A program made the position numbers and the translations under genes. Shown piece by piece: positions 28,485-36,707 of a stretch of DNA of 64,000 nucleotides. Below the pieces are notes generated by a model, which had not been told where the DNA came from, did not search any database, and saw only the letters and a program-made list of their open reading frames with translations. How positions within the stretch are numbered: the stretch's first letter is position 1; every line of letters starts with the position of its first letter. The DNA is from Hormoscilla sp. GUM202 (GTDB lineage: Bacteria > Cyanobacteriota > Cyanobacteriia > Cyanobacteriales > Desertifilaceae), in NCBI GenBank assembly GCA_005518205.2, contig RFFC02000017.1:1-64000 (forward strand). Direction: 5' to 3'.

Positions 28485-28546
28485 AAGAGGCGATCGCCCT
28501 TTCCAAGTCTCGGTGCAACTGTCGATGTCCGCTTAGCAGTCGCGAA
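28478..28546 (-). pseudogene. bioF: bioF fragment 3
   Basis: LLSGHRQLHRDLERAIASFK then Q. It continues fragment 2 (TGSTGSR) when the ISKra4 element at 28547-30133 and one target copy are removed, and precedes ADAIVFSSG of fragment 4. Confidence 0.8.
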
Positions 28547-28644
28547 GGGTGCATCCCAGTTTCGCAATGAGTAGAAATGCTTAGTCGAACGGGTTCCGAG
28601 ATGGTGTTAAGCTGAGACAGTCGGTAAACGCTCCCTCTAAAACT

Positions 28645-28863
28645 ATGAATCCTGAAAATTTAGCTCAAATTAAAACCTATGCTTTGGGAATAGCCGCCTT
28701 GTTGTATGAGGAGGCCCAAGGGACTGTTCCAGAGCAATTGAAAACACTCTCAGGACTCGAAGCTACAGTCCGTGGGCAGTTGCTTCAATACGTCAGTCCA
28801 GAGATTGCCCTTTTTTTATCGAAAGCACCAGTGGCACCACCGCAGGGCGAACCCGAATTTTAA
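28645..28863 (+). pseudogene. ISKra4 transposase, N-terminal frame
   Basis: MNPENLAQIKTYALGIAALL ... QYVSPEIALFLSK is the conserved start of ISKra4 transposases. It stops at 28863; the next part (NSILGELLITEKQ) is in another frame beginning about 28868, so a frameshift, genetic or programmed, separates the two. Confidence 0.75.
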
Positions 28864-28871
28864 ACAGCATT

Positions 28872-29906
28872 TTGGGCGAGCTCCTCATCACGGAGAAGCA
28901 AGCGACTTATTTTGATGTGAGAGCCTATAGCCAGTGGAGTCCCTATCTGGAAAAATGTTGCTTGTTACTGAGTGCGAACTCTTCTTATGAGCACGCCTCG
29001 GAAGATCTTAAGCAGCTCACGGGGATGAGCGTTTCCCGGGGAACTCAGCAACGACTGGTGCAACGTTATGAGTTTGAATTACTGACAGTTAAAGAAGCCG
29101 TTTCCTCAACGAGCGCTCAAGAACCGAAACTGCCCCTTCAGGAGTTTGAGTTGCCCACAGCTAAAGAAGCCGTTTCCTCAACGGGCCCTCAAGGACCGAA
29201 ACTGCCCCCTCAGGAGTTTGAGTTGCCGACGGCTAAAAAAGCTGTTTCCGAAATCAGCCCTCAAGAACCGAAAGTGCTCGCCCATGAGTTGAAGTTGCCG
29301 ACTGTCAAGGAAGTTGTTGAGGAAATGAGCATTGATGGGGGGAAAGTACGCTTACGGACCCCGCAAGGGAGACCCTGTGAGTGGCGCGATTACAAGGGCG
29401 TTAATCTACATGACCTCGGGGTAGCGGCCTTCTTTCGGGACAATGCAGGACTGGTCAAATGGGTCAACCAGCAGCCCTTGGCGAATCCACTTGTGAGTAT
29501 CGGAGACGGTCATGATGGCGTTTGGAATTTGTTTGCCGAGATTGGCCCAACCATCTTCCGTCTGGAAATCCTCGATTGGTATCACTTGATGGAAAACCTC
29601 GAGAAAGTCGGTGGGTCCAGCTCTAGACTGGCACGAGTGAAAGCTCTCCTATGGTCAGGCAAGGTAGATGCAGCCCTCAAAGAATTTGACGACTGGGAGC
29701 ATCCACGGGTTGATAACTTCAGGGCCTATGTTACTAAGCATCGTCACCGCATTGTGAACTATGGCTATTACCAAGCCGAGGGAATTTCAATCGGTTCGGG
29801 AGAGGTGGAATCAACGATTAAGCAGGTTGCGGCACGGGTGAAGCTCTCAGGAGCGCAGTGGAAAGCTGCCAATGTTCCCCAAGTTCTGCGGCATCTCGCA
29901 GCGTAG
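28872..29906 (+). CDS. ISKra4 transposase, main frame
   Basis: 344 residues. YSQWSPYLEKCCLLLSANSS, MSIDGGKVRLRTPQGRPCEW, GDGHDGVWNLFAEI, EILDWYHLMENLEKVG and SIGSGEVESTIKQ are ISKra4 blocks with the acidic catalytic residues. Between residues about 57 and 150 lies a tandem repeat of about 24 residues (EFELPTAKEAVSS ... GPKLPPQ), absent from most relatives as I remember them. The end RHLAA-stop is caused by an inserted GCAGCG...GGGGCCCGGAGCGTG repeat; AYLNGVFS is still readable after it. Confidence 0.75.
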   Translation: MGELLITEKQATYFDVRAYSQWSPYLEKCCLLLSANSSYEHASEDLKQLTGMSVSRGTQQRLVQRYEFELLTVKEAVSSTSAQEPKLPLQEFELPTAKEAVSSTGPQGPKLPPQEFELPTAKKAVSEISPQEPKVLAHELKLPTVKEVVEEMSIDGGKVRLRTPQGRPCEWRDYKGVNLHDLGVAAFFRDNAGLVKWVNQQPLANPLVSIGDGHDGVWNLFAEIGPTIFRLEILDWYHLMENLEKVGGSSSRLARVKALLWSGKVDAALKEFDDWEHPRVDNFRAYVTKHRHRIVNYGYYQAEGISIGSGEVESTIKQVAARVKLSGAQWKAANVPQVLRHLAA

Positions 29907-29977
29907 GGGGCCCGGAGCGTGCTTATCTCAATGGAGTATTCTCAAGGTGAGTCAATCTTGACATTCTCATCATCTCG

Positions 29978-30069
29978 TGGTCTGTCAAGATAAAATTGAC
30001 GAATTTTACGGAGATAACCGCTTCCGAGCCTTCCCTTCTCTTATCCGTCATCATTTCCTTGACAGACCA
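29978..30069. mobile_element. 92-bp MITE nested in ISKra4
   Basis: Ends TGGTCTGTCAAG / CTTGACAGACCA, the same as the preserved end of the IS630 remnant at 13046. Its left 40 bases also resemble that element (AAATTGACG ... GATAACCGCTTC). Confidence 0.75.
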
Positions 30070-30133
30070 AGGGTCTATTAGTGACAGTTTAACAATGAAG
30101 TATTTTTGCTCATTGCCAAATTGGGATGCACCC

Positions 30134-30294
30134 GTCGCGAACCCGTACTACCCGTTCCCCATTTAGAGGTAGCGTTAACAGCAGCTTGAATCAGGCGTGA
30201 GTCTCCTGCTAGTCCCAAATAATCATTACTAGCAAAATTGAGCACCGACCTGCCTGCCAACTGTACCACTGGGCCCGGAGTACTGTCAATGGTC
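30134..30294 (-). pseudogene. bioF: bioF fragment 2
   Basis: [20 protein letters not shown] then [20 protein letters not shown] ... [10 protein letters not shown], the N-terminal PLP-domain region of BioF. It continues fragment 1 (NWYRQV at 738-812, opposite strand, 29.5 kb away) and runs into ISKra4. Confidence 0.85.
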
Positions 30295-30375
30295 ACCAGG
30301 GGGTCAACTAGCTAGTTATCGTTGCCAGGGTGCTGGGAACGAGAATTAATGGAAACGTTATTTTTTTAGAGTTGT

Positions 30376-30477
30376 AAGTAGTTAGACAAAAATAATTGCA
30401 CATAGCCATGGGCGACATGCTCCGGATATGGAGACTAGCGCGAGAGAGTGTGTGAAATTAATTTTGTCCATGTACTT
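30376..30477. mobile_element. ~102-bp MITE family M1, copy 1
   Basis: AAGTAGTTAGACAAAAATAA ... TTAATTTTGTCCATGTACTT; other copies at 42999-43099 and 58115-58216 differ at only a few positions. The ends are imperfect inverted repeats and the middle holds CTCCGGATATGGAG. Confidence 0.85.
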
Positions 30478-30493
30478 ATCGGACAGCTAGAGT

Positions 30494-30530
30494 TCTCAGC
30501 GGTCTGTTTGGTCGGGCCGCTGAGCTTTTT
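30494..30530 (+). terminator. Terminator-like hairpin
   Basis: CTCAGCGGTCTG ... GGGCCGCTGAGCTTTTTG: a 7-bp core stem with a T run. It has no clear gene to terminate. Confidence 0.5.
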
Positions 30531-31140
30531 GTTGCTGGTGTTTGCTGGAGGGGGGGTGGGTTTTTTGCTGGGGTGGTAAGGGGCGATCGCGTGTAAGGCA
30601 GGGGGAGACTCCGGTCCTAACTGCTGCGGTGTGTCATTACTGTGGTGGAGAGCAAGGACTTAAATGAGGATAACTGGTAGCCTAAAACCGGTAACTCCGC
30701 TAGGGAAGGTGCTCAAGGTCAGAACAAACGAACTTATTTAAGCCTCGTAACCTTAAACCAGCGCAATAAGGCTGATGCGCTGGCCCAAAAGGGAAATGGT
30801 AGTCAGTGTTAGTTGTGTGTTGTAGCTAACATCGTATCCGAAGGGCTCCCGGGGTAATGTAAGGGCCTAAAAGCATCATTAATGATACCGAGGAACGAAG
30901 TAACCTCCGGTGTGCTGTCAACCTGGTATGTCCATCGGGAAGACAAGTTAGATGACAAGCGCAAGCCACTGGAGAAAGGATGTCCTAAAAAGCCAAGGCC
31001 CGGGATAATACCTGTGGATATGCTGACGTAGGGCGGTGATAGTTGGAAGCCACGGCGATGAGTAGCCCTAAGAAAACACGGAGCGCTAGAGCGTCGGTCC
31101 AGTAGAAGTAGTTGACAAATAAATAAACATGTGGTATGGC

Positions 31141-31767
31141 TCAAGCAAGGCTCAAAATTGATGCAGTTTTCTCTTGAGTTGTTGCTGGCATTCTTGCCAA
31201 AAGGTGAAGATTATGGACAACAGCCATGCGCCGTAGATCAAAGAGGTTCTTGCGAACTCCTATATAACGCGCGCGATCGCCCTGCCACTGACCAATGTGA
31301 GCAAGACTATGTTCTACCGTTACTCGCTCTCGTAGTTTGGCTCGACCGGACGGAGTGGTTTGGCGTTCACGTAATTCTTGCAACAGTGACTCATCAGGAT
31401 GAATAGAAACAGTGCGACCTTTTACGTTAGTAGTGCATTGAGAACGTAAAGGACAAATTTTACACTTATCCCTAGGAAACTGAACAGGTTTGCCTTCATC
31501 AAAAGGAACACTAACTCCATTAGGACAACGAATTATTTTTTCTTCCCAGTTAAGAACAAAAGCTGTTTTATCAAAATATTTCCCGTTACGGACTGACCAA
31601 GCCTTACAAATAATTGTTAAATTTTCGTCCCGTTCTTTAACTAAATGACTATTCAGATATCCTCGGTCTATATGTAATTCTTTCAATGTCACGTTTTGTG
31701 CTTCTAAATCCGAGGCGATATCGTGGGTTACATTAGCTTCTGGAACATTCGCTGGTGTTATCCCTAC
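31141..31767 (-). pseudogene. IS1182 transposase, C-terminal frame
   Basis: Reads AVGITPANVPEANVTHDIAS ... ELHIDRGYLNSHLV ... CPLRSQCTTNVKGRTVSIHP ... LRERVTVEHSLAHIGQWQGD ... ARYIGVRKNLFDLRRMAVV. It contains the zinc-finger-like CKICPLRSQC and the catalytic glutamate in RVTVEH. It follows the N-terminal frame after a one-base shift near 31768. Confidence 0.8.
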
Positions 31768-32798
31768 TGCACAATCCCGATTCTAAGTCCTTCAATATGA
31801 CGTTTGTAACCATCAAATCGTTTCTTCTTACTTTTTCTGCCATGACGCATTTCGGAATCTTCTATAGCAATGCGTCGGTTTTTAGCTACTCCCTTACGAA
31901 GCTTTGGGTCGCCATTTTCTCCCCGTTCCACGTCTTGCGCTTCAATTTGTCTAGCTACGTCCAGATTTTTTTTGGCTTTCTCAATAGTTTGGTCAGGTAA
32001 ATCAGTTTCTTGTTCAACACATAATTCAACATCATTAAGGATTTGAAGAATCGTCTTTAAAGCTTCTGTTCTCTCTTGTGGATCGTCCCAATCCAAGTCT
32101 AAGGCTGCTTTTAGACTTGAGCCAGCCAGAATAGAAGCTCCTGATTGTGTGGCGATCGCCTCTAACTCTTGCTGTTTTTCATCCGCGATTATTGTTAAAG
32201 CTTTCCGCAAGGCATGACCCAAAAGGTTATAGGTATCTTCAACTCTTGCAGCTCCCCACAATGGACTTGAATCTAGTGCTGCTTTAAGAGCGCGAGAATT
32301 AAATCCCCCTTTTTTTTCTACCATTTCTACTGTGCGTTCTACTAAACGAAGATCGCCTTCTGCGTCAATTAATGCCCCACGGAACCTCACATAAGTACCT
32401 TTACCAAAGGGTGCTCGATCACAGTCTAGACAATCTAACACTAATTGCCATCTTCTATCCGCGTTCAAAGCTTCTATGACTTCATCATCTGAAACACCCG
32501 TATAAGCCTGTAAAATGATAGCTAATGCTAGTTGAGCTGGTGGAACTGGACATAAACCAACTGTGCTGTCTTTAAATATAGTTGCCAGTTCTTTTTGAAA
32601 TTGTTCGTCAAATAATTCATGACGAATCTCTCTTAAAATTAGGAATAGTTTAGCTTTTTTGATGATAATGGCGACTTTTTGCTCAGACACAGAAAGTGCA
32701 ATCGGGGGATTCCAAACTCCTGGACGCATATCTGGTACTCCTGCTGACAACAGATTTCCTTTTTTTCTACTATAGCATGTCGGTGTTGAGTTGTGCAA
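31764..32798 (-). pseudogene. IS1182 transposase, N-terminal frame
   Basis: About 340 residues: FQKELATIFKDSTVGLCPVP ... LAIILQAYTGVSDDEVIEAL ... FGKGTYVRFRGALID ... ALDSSPLWGAARVEDTYNLL, typical DUF772/DDE_Tnp_1 N-terminal half. It ends GYKRHIEGLRIGIVQ-stop where the next frame takes over. Mutation or programmed frameshift cannot be told apart by eye. Confidence 0.8.
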
Positions 32799-33156
32799 TT
32801 ACGCTCTGTGTTCGCAACGCGGAAGCTACCACAAAAATGTTTTTTTTCGTAATCTCCTTTGTAGTACAAACAGCTTTCCGGTCATGAGTCCCCAGAATAT
32901 TTACACAAATACTCGCTATGCACACTTTTGTTGTTTTGTCAACCCCCCTCTACTGGACCGACGCTCTAGAGGTATGTTTGACCGTCGGTAAGGCGGGTAA
33001 GGGGTAAAAAGAGGAGTGGTGAGGGCCAAAGGGGAAAGACCCTGGAAGCCTACCGGTGACAAGAGGCCAACTACCCAGTAGCCTCCTGCGGTGAAAGTCG
33101 CAAGTCCGGTTCCGAATGGGAGGATTGGAAGGCGACTTCCAGTTCGACCCCTAACT

Positions 33157-33222
33157 TGTCCGAGAGTGCCCACCTTGTCGTGTCGCGATCGGGATCGACA
33201 GGGTGGGTGTGTCTCTGGGAAT
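33157..33222. repeat. Palindromic dispersed element after intron C
   Basis: TGTCCGAGAGTGCCCACC ... GACAGGGTGGGTGTGTCTCT then GGGA. Same arms as 15436-15514. Confidence 0.75.
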
Positions 33223-33279
33223 GACTCTTAAGAAGGGGAACTGGGATGCATCCGCTTCCCGGGCGCGAAGGCGCCGGGG

Positions 33280-34170
33280 AAAAATTGAAACTCTGCCTCG
33301 AATTGAGAAAGGTACAAGATATATTTACGAACCGCGACACTCGCGTTGAAACTACTAAGCAAGTTGAGTCGGCTTTGGCGCAGACGGCTAATCTGACTAA
33401 CATCACGTCAGCTGTGCTGAGGCAATATCCCTCTGTGCTACCTATGCTGCGCATGGCTACAGCACCACCCATTGCCCGCGATCGCCTCATTGGTCTAGCT
33501 GGAGTCTCCCCTAACCTAGTCAAAACTATGGAAGTTAACCAGCGAATCCCACCTCGGATGGAACGAACAGCAGTTGATACCCGATCTGGAGCGCATTGGT
33601 CAGATAATTACACGCCTAGCTGACAAAGACATCTTTCCGTGGTTGGATAATCAACAGACGCCAACCAATGCAGAGATTTATCGGGCAGCAACAATTGTTG
33701 CCGATCGCTTATGCGGTGCGGTAGCTGACCCAATTATTCGCAATTCACAAGAGCAAAGACAGCTTGCTACCATTAAACAGTGGCTAGAAGGGCGAGGATA
33801 TTCTTACATTAAGGTAAGCAAAGAATTTCCCGCAGATGGGATGAATCCTGGCGCGTTTTCCTTTCGAGTTAACCTGCCAGCGATTCAACGGGGACGCACT
33901 AAAAACATCAAGATCCCTATTGACGTTGTCATTATGCCTTGTCACTCTACTTCTGGCGACTTTCCACTACTTCTTGAAGCCAAATGTGCAGGTGATTTTA
34001 TTAATCCGAACAAGCGACGCAAGGAAGAAGCAACTAAAATAGCTCAGTTGATTAACACTTACGGCGATCGGGTCCGCTTTGTTCTATTTCTTTGCGGCTA
34101 CTTTGACAGTGGTTATTTAGGTTACGAAGCTGCCGAAGGATGGTTAAGTTTACCTACGGCGGCACCTTAA
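33280..34170 (+). pseudogene. XamI-family restriction endonuclease, N-truncated and frameshifted
   Basis: Reading across a single-base shift near 33560: FTNRDTRVETTKQVESALAQ ... YPSVLPMLRMATAPPIARDR ... SPNLVKTMEVNQRIPPRM, then QQLIPDLERIGQIITRLADK DIFPWL ... AATIVADRLCGAVADPIIRN ... DVVIMPCHSTSGDFPLLLEA then KCAGDFINPNKRRKEEATK ... VLFLCGYFDSGYLGYEAAEG. The D..LLLEAK motif is the PD-(D/E)xK nuclease site. The N-terminal ~30 residues are missing and the C-terminus (usually IDWVWEHR) is replaced by WLSLPTAAP read from the methylase fragment. Family assigned from remembered XamI-type sequences. Confidence 0.65.
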
Positions 34171-34979
34171 AAGCACCGCAAGTAGAAAAATATATCCCGA
34201 TCGAGGCATTAGGCGATACCGCCAAGTGGAAAAATTTTACTGTTTCTCATTTCCGGTCCGATGACAGGTCCCTCAAGTTATCCGACCTATTCACAATCAA
34301 GCGGGGTTTAGCAACCGGGGCAAATCAGTTCTTTATCCTCACCCCAGAACAGATCGATCGCCATCAACTGCCAGAGGAATTCTTGAAACCAATTTTACCC
34401 AGTCCCCGATACCTCTCAGTAGAGGAGATAGCAGCAGATATGGCTGGTAATCCCCTGGTCGATCGGCCCGCGGACGGTCCGAAAAATCGGCAACTATTTT
34501 TGCTAGCATGCCATTTGCCAGAAGCGGAGGTAAAATCTGAGTATCCATCACTTTGGAATTACTTTCTCCTAGGTGTAAAGGCAGGATATAGTCAGCGTTA
34601 TTTGTGTAGACATAGATTTCCTTGGTACTTACAAGAGAACCGTCCTGCTTCTAGGTTCCTTTGTACTTATATGGGGCGGCAAGGTAAAAAAACTGGTCTC
34701 ACATTCCGATTTATATTGAATCACAGCCGGGCCACAGCAGCCAACGAGTATTTGATGCTTTACCCAAAACCCAACCTGGAGAAAATCCTCAACATCAATC
34801 GGCAGCTGGTCAAAGTTGTGTGGCAAAGTCTCCAGGAGATATCCCCAGAAATCTTGGCAAGTGAGGGTCGAGTATATGGGGGCGGGCTTCACAAACTGGA
34901 GCCCAAAGAACTAGGTAATGCTACAGCAAAAAGCATTTTGGCTGTTTTGCCAGAATCTTTTGGGTGCGATTTGTTGTAG
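34140..34979 (+). pseudogene. Eco57I-type DNA methyltransferase, C-terminal half
   Basis: VKFTYGGTLKAPQVEKYIPI ... LSDLFTIKRGLATGANQFFI ... LPEEFLKPILPSPRYL ... RYLCRHRFPWYLQENRPASR ... FLCTYMGR ... FILNHSRATAANEYLMLYPK is the target-recognition/C-terminal portion of type II adenine methylases. The SAM-binding domain and catalytic NPPY motif are absent. The frame overlaps the restriction gene end by about 30 bases. In the unspliced form it ends FGCDLL-stop inside intron D; splicing would give FGQTVKDYYKINS-stop. Confidence 0.65.
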
Positions 34980-35829
34980 TCTAACGTGGTCAAACACGGA
35001 ACGCTACGCCTGGCAACATTGGTCAGGTAACTGTGGTATTCATGAGGGTTATAACCCCTCCCTCCTGGTATGGGAGTGACTCCGGTCCTTAATGCTGCGG
35101 AGTGACATCACCTCGTAGCGGAGGGTTCCCGGAGCGTGTGAAGCAAGGACTCAAGTGTAGGCTACCTGACAGCCTAAGTCGGGGACGCCGCTAGGGCAGA
35201 TGCCCATGGCTAGAAAAAGCTCACCTATTTAAGCCTCGTGACTCTGAACCAGCGGAATAAGGCTTATACGCTGGCCCCAAATGGGAATGGAGTTAGTGCT
35301 AGCCCTCTGAAATGGCTAGCAACATACCCGGTAGAACTCCCGGGGTAGTGTAGGGGCCTAAAGGCATCACGATGGATACCACGGAACAAAGTAACCTCCA
35401 ATATGCTGTCCCAATGGGATTCGTCCCAGAAAGGACAAGTTAGATGATCAGCGCAAGCTGTTGGGGGAGGGATGTATCAAGAAGCCAAGGCCTGGGGTAA
35501 TGCCCAGGATATGCTGACGTGATACGGTGATAATAGGATATGACCGGAGCAAGTAACTCTGACTATGGCACGGTGGCCCGCTCTCAAGAGTAAGGCTATG
35601 TTTTCCTGGTAAAACGGTCTCGTAAACTGGTGATACTAAAGGTTTGCCGGGAGCACCACTCACTGACCAGGATAGGAGAGAAAGTACAGGTCGTAAGGCT
35701 AAACAGGGGTAACCCTGAGATAAGCTACTCAAGGTCAAGAGCCTATTACCCAGTAGCCTCCTGCGGTGAAAGTCGCAAGTCCGGTTCCGAATGGGAGGGT
35801 TGGGAAGTGATTCCCAGCTCGACCCCGAC
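34964..35829 (+). mobile_element. Group II intron D, ORF-less, 866 nt, sense in the methylase gene
   Basis: 5' GTGCG at 34964 interrupts the third base of a glycine codon; 3' end CTCGACCCCGAC at 35829. Landmarks shared with introns A-C: GACTCCGGTCC, AAGCCTCGTGACTCTGAACC, GAAGCCAAGGCCTGGGGTAA and GGGAGGGTTGGGAAGTGATT. A short GTAGCGGAGGGTTCCCGGAG repeat has entered near 35117. Domain V 5' strand is altered (see findings). Confidence 0.75.
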
Positions 35830-35865
35830 CCAGACAGTAAAAGATTATTATAAGATAAATTCATG
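35830..35865 (+). pseudogene. Last exon of the methylase gene after intron D
   Basis: Predicted codons after splicing: (GG)C CAG ACA GTA AAA GAT, giving QTVKDYYKINS and a TGA at 35863-35865. Confidence 0.5.
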
Positions 35866-35887
35866 AATTTATCTTACAACAATCAAA

Positions 35888-36655
35888 TTACGAACCTTCG
35901 GGTTTGAGGATACCATCTTCCAGGTAAGCAACCCGATCGGCCACATCAATAATCCTGGGGTCGTGGGTTACCATCAAGACAGTGCAGCCTTGTTGCTTGG
36001 CCAGTTGACGCAGTAATTGAATCACATTATGTCCACTCTGGGAGTCTAAAGCAGCAGTAGGTTCGTCGGCCATGATTAACTGGGGATTGCCAGCTAAGGC
36101 CCGGGCGATCGCGACCCGTTGTTTCTGTCCTCCAGACAAGTCACGGGGGCGGGACTTAACTTTATCTCCTAACCCCACCGCTGCCAACAACTCCCGTGCT
36201 TGATATCTGGCGGTTCTGCCGCGAATGCCTTTAAGATGGAGAGCAAGTTCGATATTTTCACCCGCAGTCAGGGCCGGAAACAGGTTAAACCCCTGAAAAA
36301 TAAAGCCAATGTTTTTCAGGCGGAAGCGGGACAACTTAGTGCGGGGCAATTGGGTAATCTCTTCTCCCAATAGATAGATTCTGCCAGCCGTGGGCGTCAG
36401 CAGCCCAGCTAAAATTGAGAGTAAAGTAGTTTTACCCGAACCCGATGGCCCCATCAACAGTTGGATACTGCCCGATTGGATCTGCAGATCGATGCCCTGA
36501 AGGGCCTGAAAGCGCGCAGCACCCGCACCGAAAACCATCTCTATCCCGACAGCAGAGATAGCCGATGTGTTACTGCGCTCTCGATCGATAGTAGTAGCGT
36601 AGCGTGCTCCCCCCATGTGGATTTGCGAAAACCCAGCAATTTGAGAATTATTCAT
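35888..36655 (-). CDS. ABC transporter ATP-binding protein, DevA/LolD-like
   Basis: 255 residues. Walker A MGPSGSGKTT, Q-loop FIFQGFNLFPALTA, signature LSGGQKQRVAIARAL, Walker B LIMADEPTAALD, H-loop VTHDPR. The MacB/LolD/DevA subgroup powers DevBCA-type exporters that pump glycolipids or other cargo through TolC-like channels in cyanobacteria. The N-terminal 30 residues (GGARYATTIDRERS) include a short CGTAGCGTGC repeat, so translation may start further in. It is downstream of the permease gene by 52 bases on the same strand. Confidence 0.85.
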   Translation of the reverse strand: MNNSQIAGFSQIHMGGARYATTIDRERSNTSAISAVGIEMVFGAGAARFQALQGIDLQIQSGSIQLLMGPSGSGKTTLLSILAGLLTPTAGRIYLLGEEITQLPRTKLSRFRLKNIGFIFQGFNLFPALTAGENIELALHLKGIRGRTARYQARELLAAVGLGDKVKSRPRDLSGGQKQRVAIARALAGNPQLIMADEPTAALDSQSGHNVIQLLRQLAKQQGCTVLMVTHDPRIIDVADRVAYLEDGILKPEGS

Positions 36656-36707
36656 AAGTCTGATAGTGAAAAGTAAATAATTGCGAATGGTTAATTGCGA
36701 TCGAGTT

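Larger units (their letters stand above)
28547..30133 (+). mobile_element. ISKra4-family insertion sequence, 1587 bp
   Basis: Terminal inverted repeats GGGTGCATCCCA ... TGGGATGCACCC (inner arms AGTTTCGCAATGAG / CTCATTGCCAAAT). Flanked by GTCGCGAA at 28539-28546 and 30134-30141. Encodes a transposase split by a frameshift near 28865 and a late stop. A 92-bp MITE sits inside it. Inserted in bioF. Confidence 0.9.
31090..32965 (-). mobile_element. IS1182-family insertion sequence, 1876 bp, in intron C
   Basis: Inverted ends AGCGTCGGTCCAGTAG / CTACTGGACCGACGCT, flanked by CTAG at 31086-31089 and 32966-32969. The transposase gene is split into two frames. Confidence 0.85.
30600..33155 (+). mobile_element. 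Group II intron C, 5'-truncated and split by IS1182
   Basis: Homologous to intron D from GACTCCGGTCC (about 30609) through GAAGCCAAGGCCCGGGATAA to 31089, then, after the IS, from 32966 to CGACCCCTAAC at 33155. The 5' GTGCG end is missing. Domain V (33079-33113) has the same altered 5' strand (GCCTCCTGCGG) as intron D. Not able to splice. Confidence 0.7.
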
